5,754 bases of DNA from Eggerthella sp. CAG:209. GTDB taxonomy: Bacteria; Actinomycetota; Coriobacteriia; Coriobacteriales; Eggerthellaceae. A model generated the notes under the pieces. It saw nothing but the letters and a program-made list of their open reading frames with translations. It was not told where the DNA came from and searched no databases. Within the stretch, counting starts at the first letter, position 1. Each line of letters opens with the position of its first letter. Where the stretch lies: assembly GCA_000436075.1 (NCBI GenBank), contig FR884634.1, positions 4,523 to 10,276 on the forward strand. The letters are read 5' to 3'. Shown here piece after piece: positions 1 through 5,754 of the stretch. Made by a program: the position numbers and the translations under genes.

Positions 1-6
1 AACTGA

Positions 7-447
7 CTAATCCTGCTTTACAACAAGAACGTCGCAGCGAAGGTTCCTGATCAGATAGGTGGAAACGCTGCCAACGAATACGTAGGTGATGTTCGAAAGA
101 CCGCGCTCACCACAGATAACCAGCTCGGGCTCAAATGGCTTGATCATCAGATTGTGAATGGTTTCCTGAATGCGACCAACCTTAACAACAACCTCTACGG
201 AAGGAATGTCCGGATCTTCCTCGGCTGCCTTCAACGTATCGCCCAAGGAATCGACCAAGCGGTTGCGAACCGTTTCAGCAAGCTCTTTGTAGTCGGTGCC
301 CGTCAAAGAATCAGGAACCGAATCTACTACATGGCCGAACATTAATTCTGCATGGTTGAGCTTCGCAATCTGAATTGCGCGCTCGGCTACTTCCTGCTGA
401 GTGCTGCCGCCATCGAGTGCTGCAAATACGCGCCTGTACTGCTTCAT
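7..447 (-). CDS. Universal stress protein, UspA family, ATP-binding type
   Basis: This is a 146-residue single-domain cytoplasmic Usp, a usual length for the family. Near the N-terminus is the first beta strand ending in Asp12 (RVFAALDGGS), the residue that contacts adenine in ATP-binding Usps. Near the C-terminus is a full G-2x-G-9x-G-S motif: Gly113, Gly116, Gly126 and Ser127, followed by the typical helix and last strand (CDVLVV). ATP binding is therefore predicted; the client process is unknown. The ATG at 447 is chosen because GAGGGG lies about 8 nt upstream and the protein then begins directly before the first strand. A TTG at 483 would add 12 polar residues (PYGEGERGARA-like) with no counterpart in the fold. 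The gene lies 206 bp downstream of the RND exporter in the same direction, with a terminator-like hairpin between them, so it probably has its own promoter. The family assignment is secure; the physiological role is not known. Confidence 0.93.
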   Translation of the reverse strand: MKQYRRVFAALDGGSTQQEVAERAIQIAKLNHAELMFGHVVDSVPDSLTGTDYKELAETVRNRLVDSLGDTLKAAEEDPDIPSVEVVVKVGRIQETIHNLMIKPFEPELVICGERGLSNITYVFVGSVSTYLIRNLRCDVLVVKQD

Positions 448-531
448 AGCTCTCGCCCCTCTTTCTCCTTCGCCATACGGCAAAGGCCCCAGTATCGAAG
501 CGCCCCTGCGCCTCGCTTATTATCTTTCTTT

Positions 532-540
532 ATTCTAGCA
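532..540 (-). promoter_or_regulatory. Candidate extended -10 promoter for the universal stress protein gene
   Basis: On the minus strand the sequence reads TGCTAGAAT, that is an extended TG-N followed by TAGAAT, five of six bases matching the TATAAT consensus. No good -35 box is visible at 16-18 bp, which is tolerated by extended -10 promoters. It would give a leader of roughly 75-80 nt before the ATG at 447. A second AT-rich candidate (GATAAT) lies a little further downstream. This is a pattern match only. Confidence 0.3.
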
Positions 541-594
541 GGATACCCAAGCAAAAACGCCACAATGCTGTAACACGTTCATTCCTTCTTCCCC

Positions 595-618
595 AAAGAA
601 ACCCCAAATGATGAGGGG
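595..618 (-). terminator. Weak intrinsic terminator-like hairpin after the RND exporter gene
   Basis: On the minus strand, about 36 nt after the exporter stop codon, CCCC and GGGG pair around a 9-nt loop (TCATCATTT) and are followed directly by TTTCTTT. The stem has only four G-C pairs, with two further A-T pairs beyond a mismatch, so termination may be partial and some read-through into the stress protein gene is possible. Confidence 0.42.
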
Positions 619-653
619 ATTGTGAATGGTTGCCTCTGCGAAAGCCATGCCCG

Positions 654-3600
654 TCACGAAGCTGTTCCGGTATTCCCTCCCGAACCTGCGTTGGCCGCTC
701 TCGGCTTAACTCCAGCTAAAGCACGGGCATTCTGCATTGCCTCCAAATATGCTTGAGCATCGCCTGGATCGTCGTCGATAGACTCATCGCCCAAATCAAC
801 CTCGCGAGGAACGCGACGATACAGGATGTCGTACATAACCGGCACCACATACAGCGTCATGAACGTGGCGTACAGCAAGCCGCCCACAACCACAACCGCC
901 ATGCCGCGCTGCATCGACGATCCCACCGCATCGCTGAACACCATCGGCAACATAGCGAAGATGGTGGTAATTGCCGTCATCATGATGGGGCGCATGCGGG
1001 TACGTCCCGCAGCCACCAGGGCATCGTGCTTCGACAGGCCACCACGGCGCAGCTGGTTCACATAGTCAACGAACACGATGCCGTTATTCACCACCGTGCC
1101 CATAAGCACCGCGAAGCCTAGCAGTGAAAGCATGCTCAGTTGTTCGCCAGCTGCCACCAAACCGAACAAACCGCCGGTAAAGGCAAGGGGGACAGTCAAG
1201 ATCACGATGAAGGGAGAAAGCAAGCTCTGGAACTGCGCCACCATAACAAGGTAAATCAGCACAAAGCCCAAAATCAGAAGCAGCATCATTTGAGAAAGCA
1301 TTGTGTTGATGTTTTCCAGTTCGCCACTGGTTTGAATGGTGTAGCCCTCGGGCAGCTGATAATCCTTGAGCTTGGTCTGCAGATCGCGCGCAAGCAAAGC
1401 ATTGTTGCAACCATCTTCGACATCGGCCGTCACCGTAATAGCACGGGTTGAGTTCACATGAATCATCGTGGGAGAGGCAACTCCCTGCTCAACCGTAGCG
1501 AACTCGCGAAGCTTGTGCGTAGCGGTATCGCCCGTCTGCTGATTGGTTATCTCAATCTCGGTATCAAGAAGATTGTCTGCCGTAACAGGGTTTGTCTTAT
1601 CCACTACAGACACATTCATCTTGCTGCCATCGAGCGTCATGGAAGGCGCATCGACACTTTCGGAAAGCTTTTTCGCCAAATCGCTATACAACTGAGCAAC
1701 CGTATAGCCGTCCTTGGTAAGCTTGTCGCGATCGACAACCAGGTGAAGCTCGGTCGCAGCATCTTCCATGCCGTTTTCTATTTCGGTATAGCCCTCCACC
1801 TGGCCAACGATCCCCATCACATCTTCGCTGATACGCACCAACTCATCCTGATCGGGACCTTGGATCCTCAGCGAAAGCCCACTGCCGGTCATAGAGCTCA
1901 TCGCCTCGGAAGAAGAAGCGTCGGTAATCACTTCGCAGTTCAGGCCAGAAGTACGCTGCTGCAGCTGATCCAAAATCGAAAGCACCTGGCCTTCGGTGGT
2001 CACTGAACTGTCGGTCTGTACGTAGAACGTGAACACCTGGTGGAACTTGTCGCTGCTGCTACTGCTAGAAATATCGCTCGCAACCATCGAGGTCGAAGAC
2101 GTTCCGTCCATAGCGCCAACGAATTCCACTCCGTCGATGCCCATGGCTTCGTCCATAACCTTATCCGCCGTAGCGTACGCCGTCTCCTTGTCGGTATCTT
2201 CAGGCATGGTCACTGTCACCGTTGCCGTTTTCGAGGTCATGGTGGGGATCATAGTGATACCCATGTTCGCCACACCAACCACTGCAACAACCAAAAGCAC
2301 TACCGACACCACAAGAGGCAACGCCTTATGACGCAAGAAGAATGCCAGCGAATGAGCATATTTCGTCTGCAGCGCCTCAAACCAGTTGTTGCGGCGAGGA
2401 ATATAGTTCTTGAACAGGAACGAAGAGGCAGCGGGAACCATGGTCAACGCGATAAGCAGCGACGCGGTGAGCACGTAGGCAATGGTCAGCGCGAAGGGCA
2501 GCATCAGCTGGTTCACCATGCCCGTAGTAAACACGATGGGCAAGAATACGCAAATGGTGGTGAGCGTGGAAGCAATTACCGCGCCCGAGATCTGCTTCGC
2601 ACCCTGAACGGCTGCGCGAGCAGGCGGAATGCCGCGGCTGCGCAGGCGATAGATATTCTCCAGCACAACAATCGAATTATCTACCAGCATGCCAATAGCG
2701 ATGGAAATACCGCCAAGCGACATAATGTTCAGCGAGATGCCCGAGAAGTACATCACCACCAAGGCGCAGAGCACTGAGAAGGGAATGCTGAAAGCCATGA
2801 TGAGCGTGGGGCGCCAATCGCGAAGGAAAACGATGAGCACCACCACGGCAAGAAGCGCACCCAAAAGCAGCGACCGCAAAATAGAGTTGATGTACAGCGC
2901 AATGAAAGATCCCTGGTCGCTCACCACGGTTAGATGCAAGCCGGGATTGGCCTGCTCAATTTTGGTAAGCGCTGCTCGGGTATCTGCAGAGACTTCGCTC
3001 GTAGAAGCAGTGGAATTCTTGAACACCGAAAGCAATACGCCATCTTTGGCGTTGATACGCATGTACTGATCTCCGACATTGTCAACTTCGGTAATGTCGG
3101 CAACATCGGCAAGGCGGATTTCACCCACCCCATCGATGTCGGCAAGCAAAAGCGAGCGCAGGTCGGAAATGGAAGAGATGTTGTCGCCCACACGCAACAG
3201 CCACTGATCGTCCGAGCCGCTATCAAGATAGCCAGCCGGCATCGAAAAATCCTGGGCCTTAATAATGCCTGCTAGCGTTTCCTTGTCCACCAAGGCATCG
3301 ACATTCGCCTTGGAAAGAGCCTCTTCGCGCGAGCTTTCGTACTGAGAACGGGCATCCGCCAGCTGTTGTTTATTGGAATCGATGGTCTGTTGGGCGCTGG
3401 CAAGCTGAGCGCTGGCGCTGCCGAACTGCGTTGCTGCGGTAATAGAGCCCGACTGCACTTCGGCAAGCTGCTTTTGATAGGCTTCGAGTTCTCCCGTTAC
3501 CGTTTGCGCCTTCTGCGCAAGCTGCCCGATTTGCGCCTGAACCTGGGGGTTTGCACCGCTAGGATCGACGGCCTTCAGCGCTCCGATCTCCGCCTGCAGC

Positions 3601-4397
3601 GAAGTGATCTCGCTGGTTTTCCCGGAAATCGCCAACGTTAAGCCAGAGCTTGCCTGACCAAGCTGATCACTTGTTTCCTGCTGCTTCTGCTCAAGCGTTT
3701 CTTTCTGGCCGTTTAGCTGGCTCTCCGCTTCAGCCAGTTTCGCCTCACCTTCATCGATGCTTTTCTTGGCATCGTAGAGCTGGGAATTGACGCTGGCCAG
3801 CAGCTTGTTGTTGATGTCTTCAATCTTGCTGTCGGAAAGGCGCACCTCTACCGATTTTTCCGCCGCCCCAACCGTAGAAACGTCAGCAACACCGTCAATG
3901 CGCTCCAATTCAGGAACCGCTTTGTCCTTCACCAACGAAGTGGTGTCGAAAATATCATGGTCGTCGTAGGATGCGGCAACATACAAGGTTGCCATCATAT
4001 CCATGCTGATTTCCATATAGTTAGGGCTGCCAGCGGTTTCAGGCAGCTGGGAAGAAACCTCGTTTACCGCAGACGAGGCCTTCACCATGGCGGAATCCAT
4101 ATCGCTTCCGTCCTCGAACTCGAGGAATATCATGGAATAGTTATCAGCACTTTGGCTTTGGACGGAGGAAACACCGCTTACCTTCGAAAGCGAGCCTTCC
4201 AATACATCGGTAACTTCGGATTCCACCTTTTCAGCGCTAGCGCCAGGGTCGGTGGTGATAACCGCCAGATAGGGCAAATCCATATCGGGCAGCAAGTCGG
4301 TCTTCATCTTGGTAAGCGAAACACCACCCAAAATCAGGATGATGATCACCGCAACCGTAACGATATATGGCTTCTTTACGCTAAAGCGGCTAAGCAC
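654..4397 (-). CDS. RND-superfamily efflux transporter permease (HAE1/SwrC-like) with large coiled-coil insertion
   Basis: This 1247-residue inner-membrane pump of the AcrB/SwrC type is expected to export drugs, amphiphiles or lipids using the proton gradient. The standard RND order is visible. TM1 spans about residues 11-30. The first porter region (34-500) holds PGASAEKVE. TM2-TM6 span about 503-656, TM7 about 692-711, the second porter region 712-1030, and TM8-TM12 about 1035-1190. An acidic cytoplasmic tail ends it. TM4 carries GMLVDNSIVVLENIYR, with Asp573 matching AcrB Asp407 while the Asp408 position is Asn574. TM10 carries GTVVNNGIVFVDY, where AcrB Lys940 is replaced by Asn1104. It is some 200 residues longer than AcrB, mostly through a helical insertion at about 193-366. 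The GTG start at 4397 has AAGGGAG five bases upstream and leads straight into TM1. No membrane-fusion or outer-membrane partner lies beside it, as in single-component SwrC-type pumps. The substrate cannot be told from sequence. An MMPL-type protein is less likely, because 12 TMs in a 1+5 and 1+5 order with AcrB-type motifs are present. Confidence 0.93.
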   Translation of the reverse strand: MLSRFSVKKPYIVTVAVIIILILGGVSLTKMKTDLLPDMDLPYLAVITTDPGASAEKVESEVTDVLEGSLSKVSGVSSVQSQSADNYSMIFLEFEDGSDMDSAMVKASSAVNEVSSQLPETAGSPNYMEISMDMMATLYVAASYDDHDIFDTTSLVKDKAVPELERIDGVADVSTVGAAEKSVEVRLSDSKIEDINNKLLASVNSQLYDAKKSIDEGEAKLAEAESQLNGQKETLEQKQQETSDQLGQASSGLTLAISGKTSEITSLQAEIGALKAVDPSGANPQVQAQIGQLAQKAQTVTGELEAYQKQLAEVQSGSITAATQFGSASAQLASAQQTIDSNKQQLADARSQYESSREEALSKANVDALVDKETLAGIIKAQDFSMPAGYLDSGSDDQWLLRVGDNISSISDLRSLLLADIDGVGEIRLADVADITEVDNVGDQYMRINAKDGVLLSVFKNSTASTSEVSADTRAALTKIEQANPGLHLTVVSDQGSFIALYINSILRSLLLGALLAVVVLIVFLRDWRPTLIMAFSIPFSVLCALVVMYFSGISLNIMSLGGISIAIGMLVDNSIVVLENIYRLRSRGIPPARAAVQGAKQISGAVIASTLTTICVFLPIVFTTGMVNQLMLPFALTIAYVLTASLLIALTMVPAASSFLFKNYIPRRNNWFEALQTKYAHSLAFFLRHKALPLVVSVVLLVVAVVGVANMGITMIPTMTSKTATVTVTMPEDTDKETAYATADKVMDEAMGIDGVEFVGAMDGTSSTSMVASDISSSSSSDKFHQVFTFYVQTDSSVTTEGQVLSILDQLQQRTSGLNCEVITDASSSEAMSSMTGSGLSLRIQGPDQDELVRISEDVMGIVGQVEGYTEIENGMEDAATELHLVVDRDKLTKDGYTVAQLYSDLAKKLSESVDAPSMTLDGSKMNVSVVDKTNPVTADNLLDTEIEITNQQTGDTATHKLREFATVEQGVASPTMIHVNSTRAITVTADVEDGCNNALLARDLQTKLKDYQLPEGYTIQTSGELENINTMLSQMMLLLILGFVLIYLVMVAQFQSLLSPFIVILTVPLAFTGGLFGLVAAGEQLSMLSLLGFAVLMGTVVNNGIVFVDYVNQLRRGGLSKHDALVAAGRTRMRPIMMTAITTIFAMLPMVFSDAVGSSMQRGMAVVVVGGLLYATFMTLYVVPVMYDILYRRVPREVDLGDESIDDDPGDAQAYLEAMQNARALAGVKPRAANAGSGGNTGTAS
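3300..3821 (-). other. Region encoding a coiled-coil hairpin insertion in the RND exporter
   Basis: Residues about 193-366 of the exporter are rich in Ala, Gln, Glu, Lys, Ser and Leu with heptad-like spacing, for example DEGEAKLAEAESQL in the first half and ASAQQTIDSNKQQLADARSQ in the second. A Pro/Gly-containing turn (AVDPSGANPQ, about 276-285) lies almost exactly midway, leaving two arms of about 80 residues each, as expected of an antiparallel hairpin. The flanking sequence is normal RND porter domain: VEVRLSDSKIEDI before, VDKETLAGIIKAQDFSMPAG after. The insertion therefore sits in the sub-domain that in AcrB forms the TolC-docking part. The coiled-coil reading is by eye. Confidence 0.72.
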
Positions 4398-4402
4398 AGC
4401 AA

Positions 4403-4409
4403 CTCCCTT
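4403..4409 (-). promoter_or_regulatory. Ribosome binding site deciding the GTG start of the RND exporter
   Basis: AAGGGAG lies five bases before the GTG at 4397. The same ten bases, AAGGGAGTTG, also precede the ATG of the hydrolase gene at 5556 with identical spacing, which supports both start choices. Confidence 0.75.
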
Positions 4410-4468
4410 AATAGTGCAGTTGAGGTAGGTTTCGGGCGAGTGCCAAAGAGAGCCTATTGACTCCCGTA

Positions 4469-4486
4469 TGTTTTATTTAGTAAACA
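4469..4486 (-). promoter_or_regulatory. Imperfect palindrome, candidate operator before the RND exporter
   Basis: On the minus strand TGTTTACTAAATAAAACA has 5-bp arms (TGTTT and AAACA) around an 8-bp AT-rich centre. It lies at and just after the transcription start expected from the candidate promoter at 4492-4520, a position where a repressor could block transcription. TetR- or MarR-type repressors often control RND pumps through such sites, but no regulator gene is in the window and AT-rich palindromes this short can arise by chance. Confidence 0.28.
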
Positions 4487-4491
4487 TTGTG

Positions 4492-4520
4492 ATTTTATGC
4501 CGCATCACCACAGATCTCGA
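4492..4520 (-). promoter_or_regulatory. Candidate sigma-70-type promoter of the RND exporter
   Basis: On the minus strand TCGAGA (four of six bases matching TTGACA) is separated by exactly 17 bp from TAAAAT (five of six matching TATAAT). Transcription would begin near 4485, giving a leader of about 88 nt before the GTG start. This is the best-spaced pair I found in the 344-bp gap. The stretch from 4521 to 4614 holds nothing else I can name. Confidence 0.35.
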
Positions 4521-4614
4521 CCACGAATCCGCGAAGAAAGCTCCATACACGCCGATTCCACACTATGCAACGAAAAGTCGAACGATCTGCCCTGATTGTT
4601 GAAACGGCAAAGTA

Positions 4615-4740
4615 GGAATATAGGGACAGGCACCGTTTCCCACTTTGGCTTTGAGGCGCCGTCCGCACTAATCGCATGGAGTTGCCGGGCGACCTCCCCA
4701 ACCCTGCCTAGCGGGGAAACAGCGTCTGTCCCCATATCCC
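4615..4740. repeat. REPIN-like element: two REP-like sequences in inverted orientation
   Basis: The two ends are inverted copies: 28 bases at 4615-4642 match the reverse complement of 4713-4740 at 22 positions, and five of the six differences are transitions. The shared core reads GGGACAG-C-C-GTTTCCC with variable bases between. Each arm can itself fold: in the right arm GGGGACAG pairs with CTG-TCCCC across an ACG loop with a TT bulge, and the left arm keeps the GGGA/TCCC part. The 70-bp spacer contains a third hairpin at 4678-4697 (GGAG-TTG against CGA-CTCC). This is the layout of REP doublets spread by RAYT-type (Y1 tyrosine) transposases. No transposase is present here, so it would be a non-autonomous copy. 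It starts one base after the hydrolase stop codon. A relic MITE is the alternative reading. Confidence 0.66.
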
Positions 4741-4741
4741 A

Positions 4742-5556
4742 CTAATAAAGCTCCGGCCTACGATGCTCAAGGACGGGCATGGCTGCGCGAACTCCGTCAA
4801 TCGCCGAAAGGTCTATGCGGGCAGCAACCAGCTCTTCGCGGACGCTGCCACTGGCCAGCATCACACCATCAGGCCCAAACACGGCGCTTTGCCCGATGTA
4901 GCCCTTATCAACGCGACTTAAGCCCGCAACGAAGATCTCGTTTTCGATAGCACGCGCCGAAAGAAGGGTGCGCCATTGCTCCGCCTTCAAGCGGCCATCC
5001 ACCCAGGCAGCAGGATTGATTAACAGCTGGCACCCACGTGTCGCCGCGAAGCGCGCCGCCTCGCCGCGAAGCGCGCCGCCTCCGGAAAACGCAAGTCGTA
5101 GCAAATGGAAAGACCGATGCGGCCGAAGGGAGTATCAATAGGCTCGAACAACGCAGGGCCCGCCGCCATACGATCGGACTCCTTGGTGAAATCGGTGTCA
5201 AACAGGTGCACCTTCCGATACACCCCGCGCTTTACACCGTCGCTGCCCGTTATGACCGCCGTATTAAAGGGATTCCCTTCAGCGTTTCGCTCATTCACGG
5301 TGTATACAAGCCACAGGCCATAACGCGCCGCAAGCGCATCCATTTCACAGCAAAACGGCCCATCGATTGGCTCAGCCTCGGAAGCGAACGACTGTCTATC
5401 CAGTTCATAGCGGGTCATAAGCGACTCGGGGAACACCAAGATATCCACCCCACGAAGAGAAGCTTCGGCACACCATTGTTCGGCCATTTCCAAAACAGCT
5501 TCCGTACCGCCTTCTTCAGAATGACGGCACTGAGCCAGCCCGAGGACAAAAGTCAT
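4742..5556 (-). pseudogene. Carbon-nitrogen hydrolase (nitrilase superfamily, omega-amidase-like), frameshifted by a 20-bp duplication
   Basis: The intact form would be a 264-residue cytoplasmic hydrolase of small amides. The catalytic triad is visible as Glu44 (ILVFPES), Lys115 (VYRKVHLFD) and Cys152 (SICYDLRFPE). The nearest sub-type by eye is omega-amidase/Nit2 or MtnU-like, from LRFPEAARFAATRGCQLL, a later AEQW...ARAIEN segment and the terminal HRRPELY; the substrate is not certain. At 5041-5080 a 20-bp unit is present twice. Because 20 is not a multiple of three, the frame shifts after Ala165: translation adds about 13 foreign residues (RRRASRRHVGASC) and stops at 5020, a 178-residue product lacking the last third of the fold. 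Deleting one copy restores an unbroken reading frame to the TAG at 4742. The ATG at 5556 is chosen because AAGGGAG lies five bases upstream; upstream in-frame starts to 5598 lack such a site. All three catalytic residues precede the break, but loss of the C-terminal strands should destroy folding. Lack of other lesions suggests a recent event. Confidence 0.88.
5041..5080. repeat. Exact 20-bp tandem duplication inside the hydrolase gene
   Basis: The bases at 5041-5060 and 5061-5080 are identical. On the coding strand the unit is GGCGGCGCGCTTCGCGGCGA, and each copy contains a small hairpin (CGCG-CTT-CGCG) that could stall replication and favour slippage. One copy encodes part of EAARFAATR in the correct frame; the second copy causes the frameshift. 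Confidence 0.97.
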
Positions 5557-5561
5557 GACAA

Positions 5562-5568
5562 CTCCCTT
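5562..5568 (-). promoter_or_regulatory. Ribosome binding site deciding the hydrolase start
   Basis: AAGGGAG stands five bases before the ATG at 5556. It selects this start over the in-frame upstream candidates at 5571 and 5598. With it, the protein begins MTFVLGLAQC, the usual first strand of the nitrilase fold. Confidence 0.75.
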
Positions 5569-5624
5569 CATGCGCGATGCGGTCAAACACAAGCTCAAAT
5601 ACGGGTTTCCTTCATTTTCCCACT

Positions 5625-5662
5625 AAAAAGCGAATGGACCGGGAATAACCCAGTCCATTCGC
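5625..5662 (-). terminator. Strong intrinsic terminator of the right-edge gene
   Basis: On the minus strand a perfect 10-bp stem (GCGAATGGAC against GTCCATTCGC) is extended past one C-A mismatch by GGG/CCC closing a 5-nt AT-only loop, and is followed at once by TTTTT. It lies about 40 nt after the stop codon of the gene at 5704 and about 70 nt before the hydrolase start, so it separates the two transcription units. Confidence 0.85.
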
Positions 5663-5703
5663 CTGCTAGTACCTCTGTCTCAAACGGACAGCGTATGCAT
5701 TAT

Positions 5704-5754
5704 TTAATTGTTGCGACGGCGACGAAGCAGTGCGGCAGCGGCAGCCAAGAGGCC
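5704..5754 (-). CDS. C-terminal end of a probable membrane- or wall-anchored surface protein (partial)
   Basis: Only the last 16 codons are in the window, reading GLLAAAAALLRRRRNN and then TAA. A small-residue hydrophobic run followed by four arginines and the C-terminus is how sortase substrates (LPXTG proteins) and other C-terminally anchored Gram-positive surface proteins end; the LPXTG motif itself would lie beyond the window edge. The strong terminator shortly downstream supports a real gene end here. Two other frames are also open over so short a stretch, so the call rests on composition and the terminator. Confidence 0.58.
   Translation of the reverse strand, partial: GLLAAAAALLRRRRNN

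Noticed and set aside
448..483. N-terminal extension of the stress protein from a TTG codon
   Set aside because: The extra 12 residues have no place in the Usp fold, and the purine-rich ribosome binding site lies inside this stretch, pointing to the ATG at 447.
2040..2777. 245-codon plus-strand reading frame opposite the exporter
   Set aside because: The product is dominated by His, Arg, Asn and Gln, the typical antisense shadow of a membrane-protein gene; no ribosome binding site or domain is recognisable.
4434..4446. TTGGCACTC on the minus strand resembling half of a CIRCE (HrcA) operator
   Set aside because: The matching inverted half GAGTGCTAA is absent downstream and the left half already has a mismatch.
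4495..4735. Two overlapping minus-strand reading frames of 68 and 76 codons in the gap before the exporter
   Set aside because: They run through the inverted-repeat element and the candidate promoter, have no clear ribosome binding site and resemble no protein family; they are chance frames over a repeat.
4713..4740. Right arm of the inverted element as an intrinsic terminator of the hydrolase gene
   Set aside because: The hairpin is strong but no T-tract follows it; its inverted partner 70 bp away explains it better as a REP-like repeat. A role in transcript protection remains possible.
5020..5080. Programmed ribosomal frameshifting in the hydrolase
   Set aside because: The frame change is fully explained by the 20-bp duplication, and no slippery heptamer followed by a pseudoknot is apparent.
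4742..5104. Independent expression of the hydrolase C-terminal part from a TTG at 5104
   Set aside because: No ribosome binding site stands before it, its first residues are out-of-frame translation of conserved hydrolase sequence, and it would lack the catalytic residues.

Overview
The window (about 5.75 kb, moderately GC-rich) is a chromosomal stretch in which every supportable gene reads leftward on the minus strand. The strong purine-rich Shine-Dalgarno sites, a right-edge gene ending in a hydrophobic run plus an arginine-rich tail, and an RND pump with no membrane-fusion or TolC partner suggest a Gram-positive-type anaerobe. My best guess is an Actinobacteriota member of class Coriobacteriia (Eggerthellaceae-like). 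This is an inference from style, not a database match.

Layout from right to left, in the direction of transcription. At 5704-5754 lies the last 16 codons of a gene whose product ends like a wall- or membrane-anchored surface protein. A strong intrinsic terminator follows at 5625-5662. At 4742-5556 is a carbon-nitrogen hydrolase (nitrilase superfamily, omega-amidase-like), broken by an exact 20-bp tandem duplication; with one copy removed it would be a normal 264-residue enzyme. One base beyond its stop codon sits a 126-bp inverted-repeat element (4615-4740) that looks like a REPIN: two REP-like hairpins facing each other around a 70-bp spacer. A candidate promoter and palindrome at 4469-4520 then lead into a 1247-residue RND-superfamily exporter (654-4397). 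This exporter carries an insertion of about 170 residues, predicted to be a coiled-coil hairpin, in its first extracytoplasmic domain. After a weak terminator-like hairpin comes a universal stress protein (7-447) with an intact ATP-binding motif.

The genes do not form an obvious single pathway. The exporter probably expels amphiphilic or toxic compounds, the stress protein is a small cytoplasmic nucleotide-binding protein, and the hydrolase would act on a small amide. The spacing (344 bp and 206 bp gaps, with hairpins) argues for separate transcription units. The points most worth following are the duplication that breaks the hydrolase, the exporter's coiled-coil insertion together with its changed proton-relay residues, and the REPIN-like element. 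I see no evidence of a phage, CRISPR array, tRNA or rRNA.
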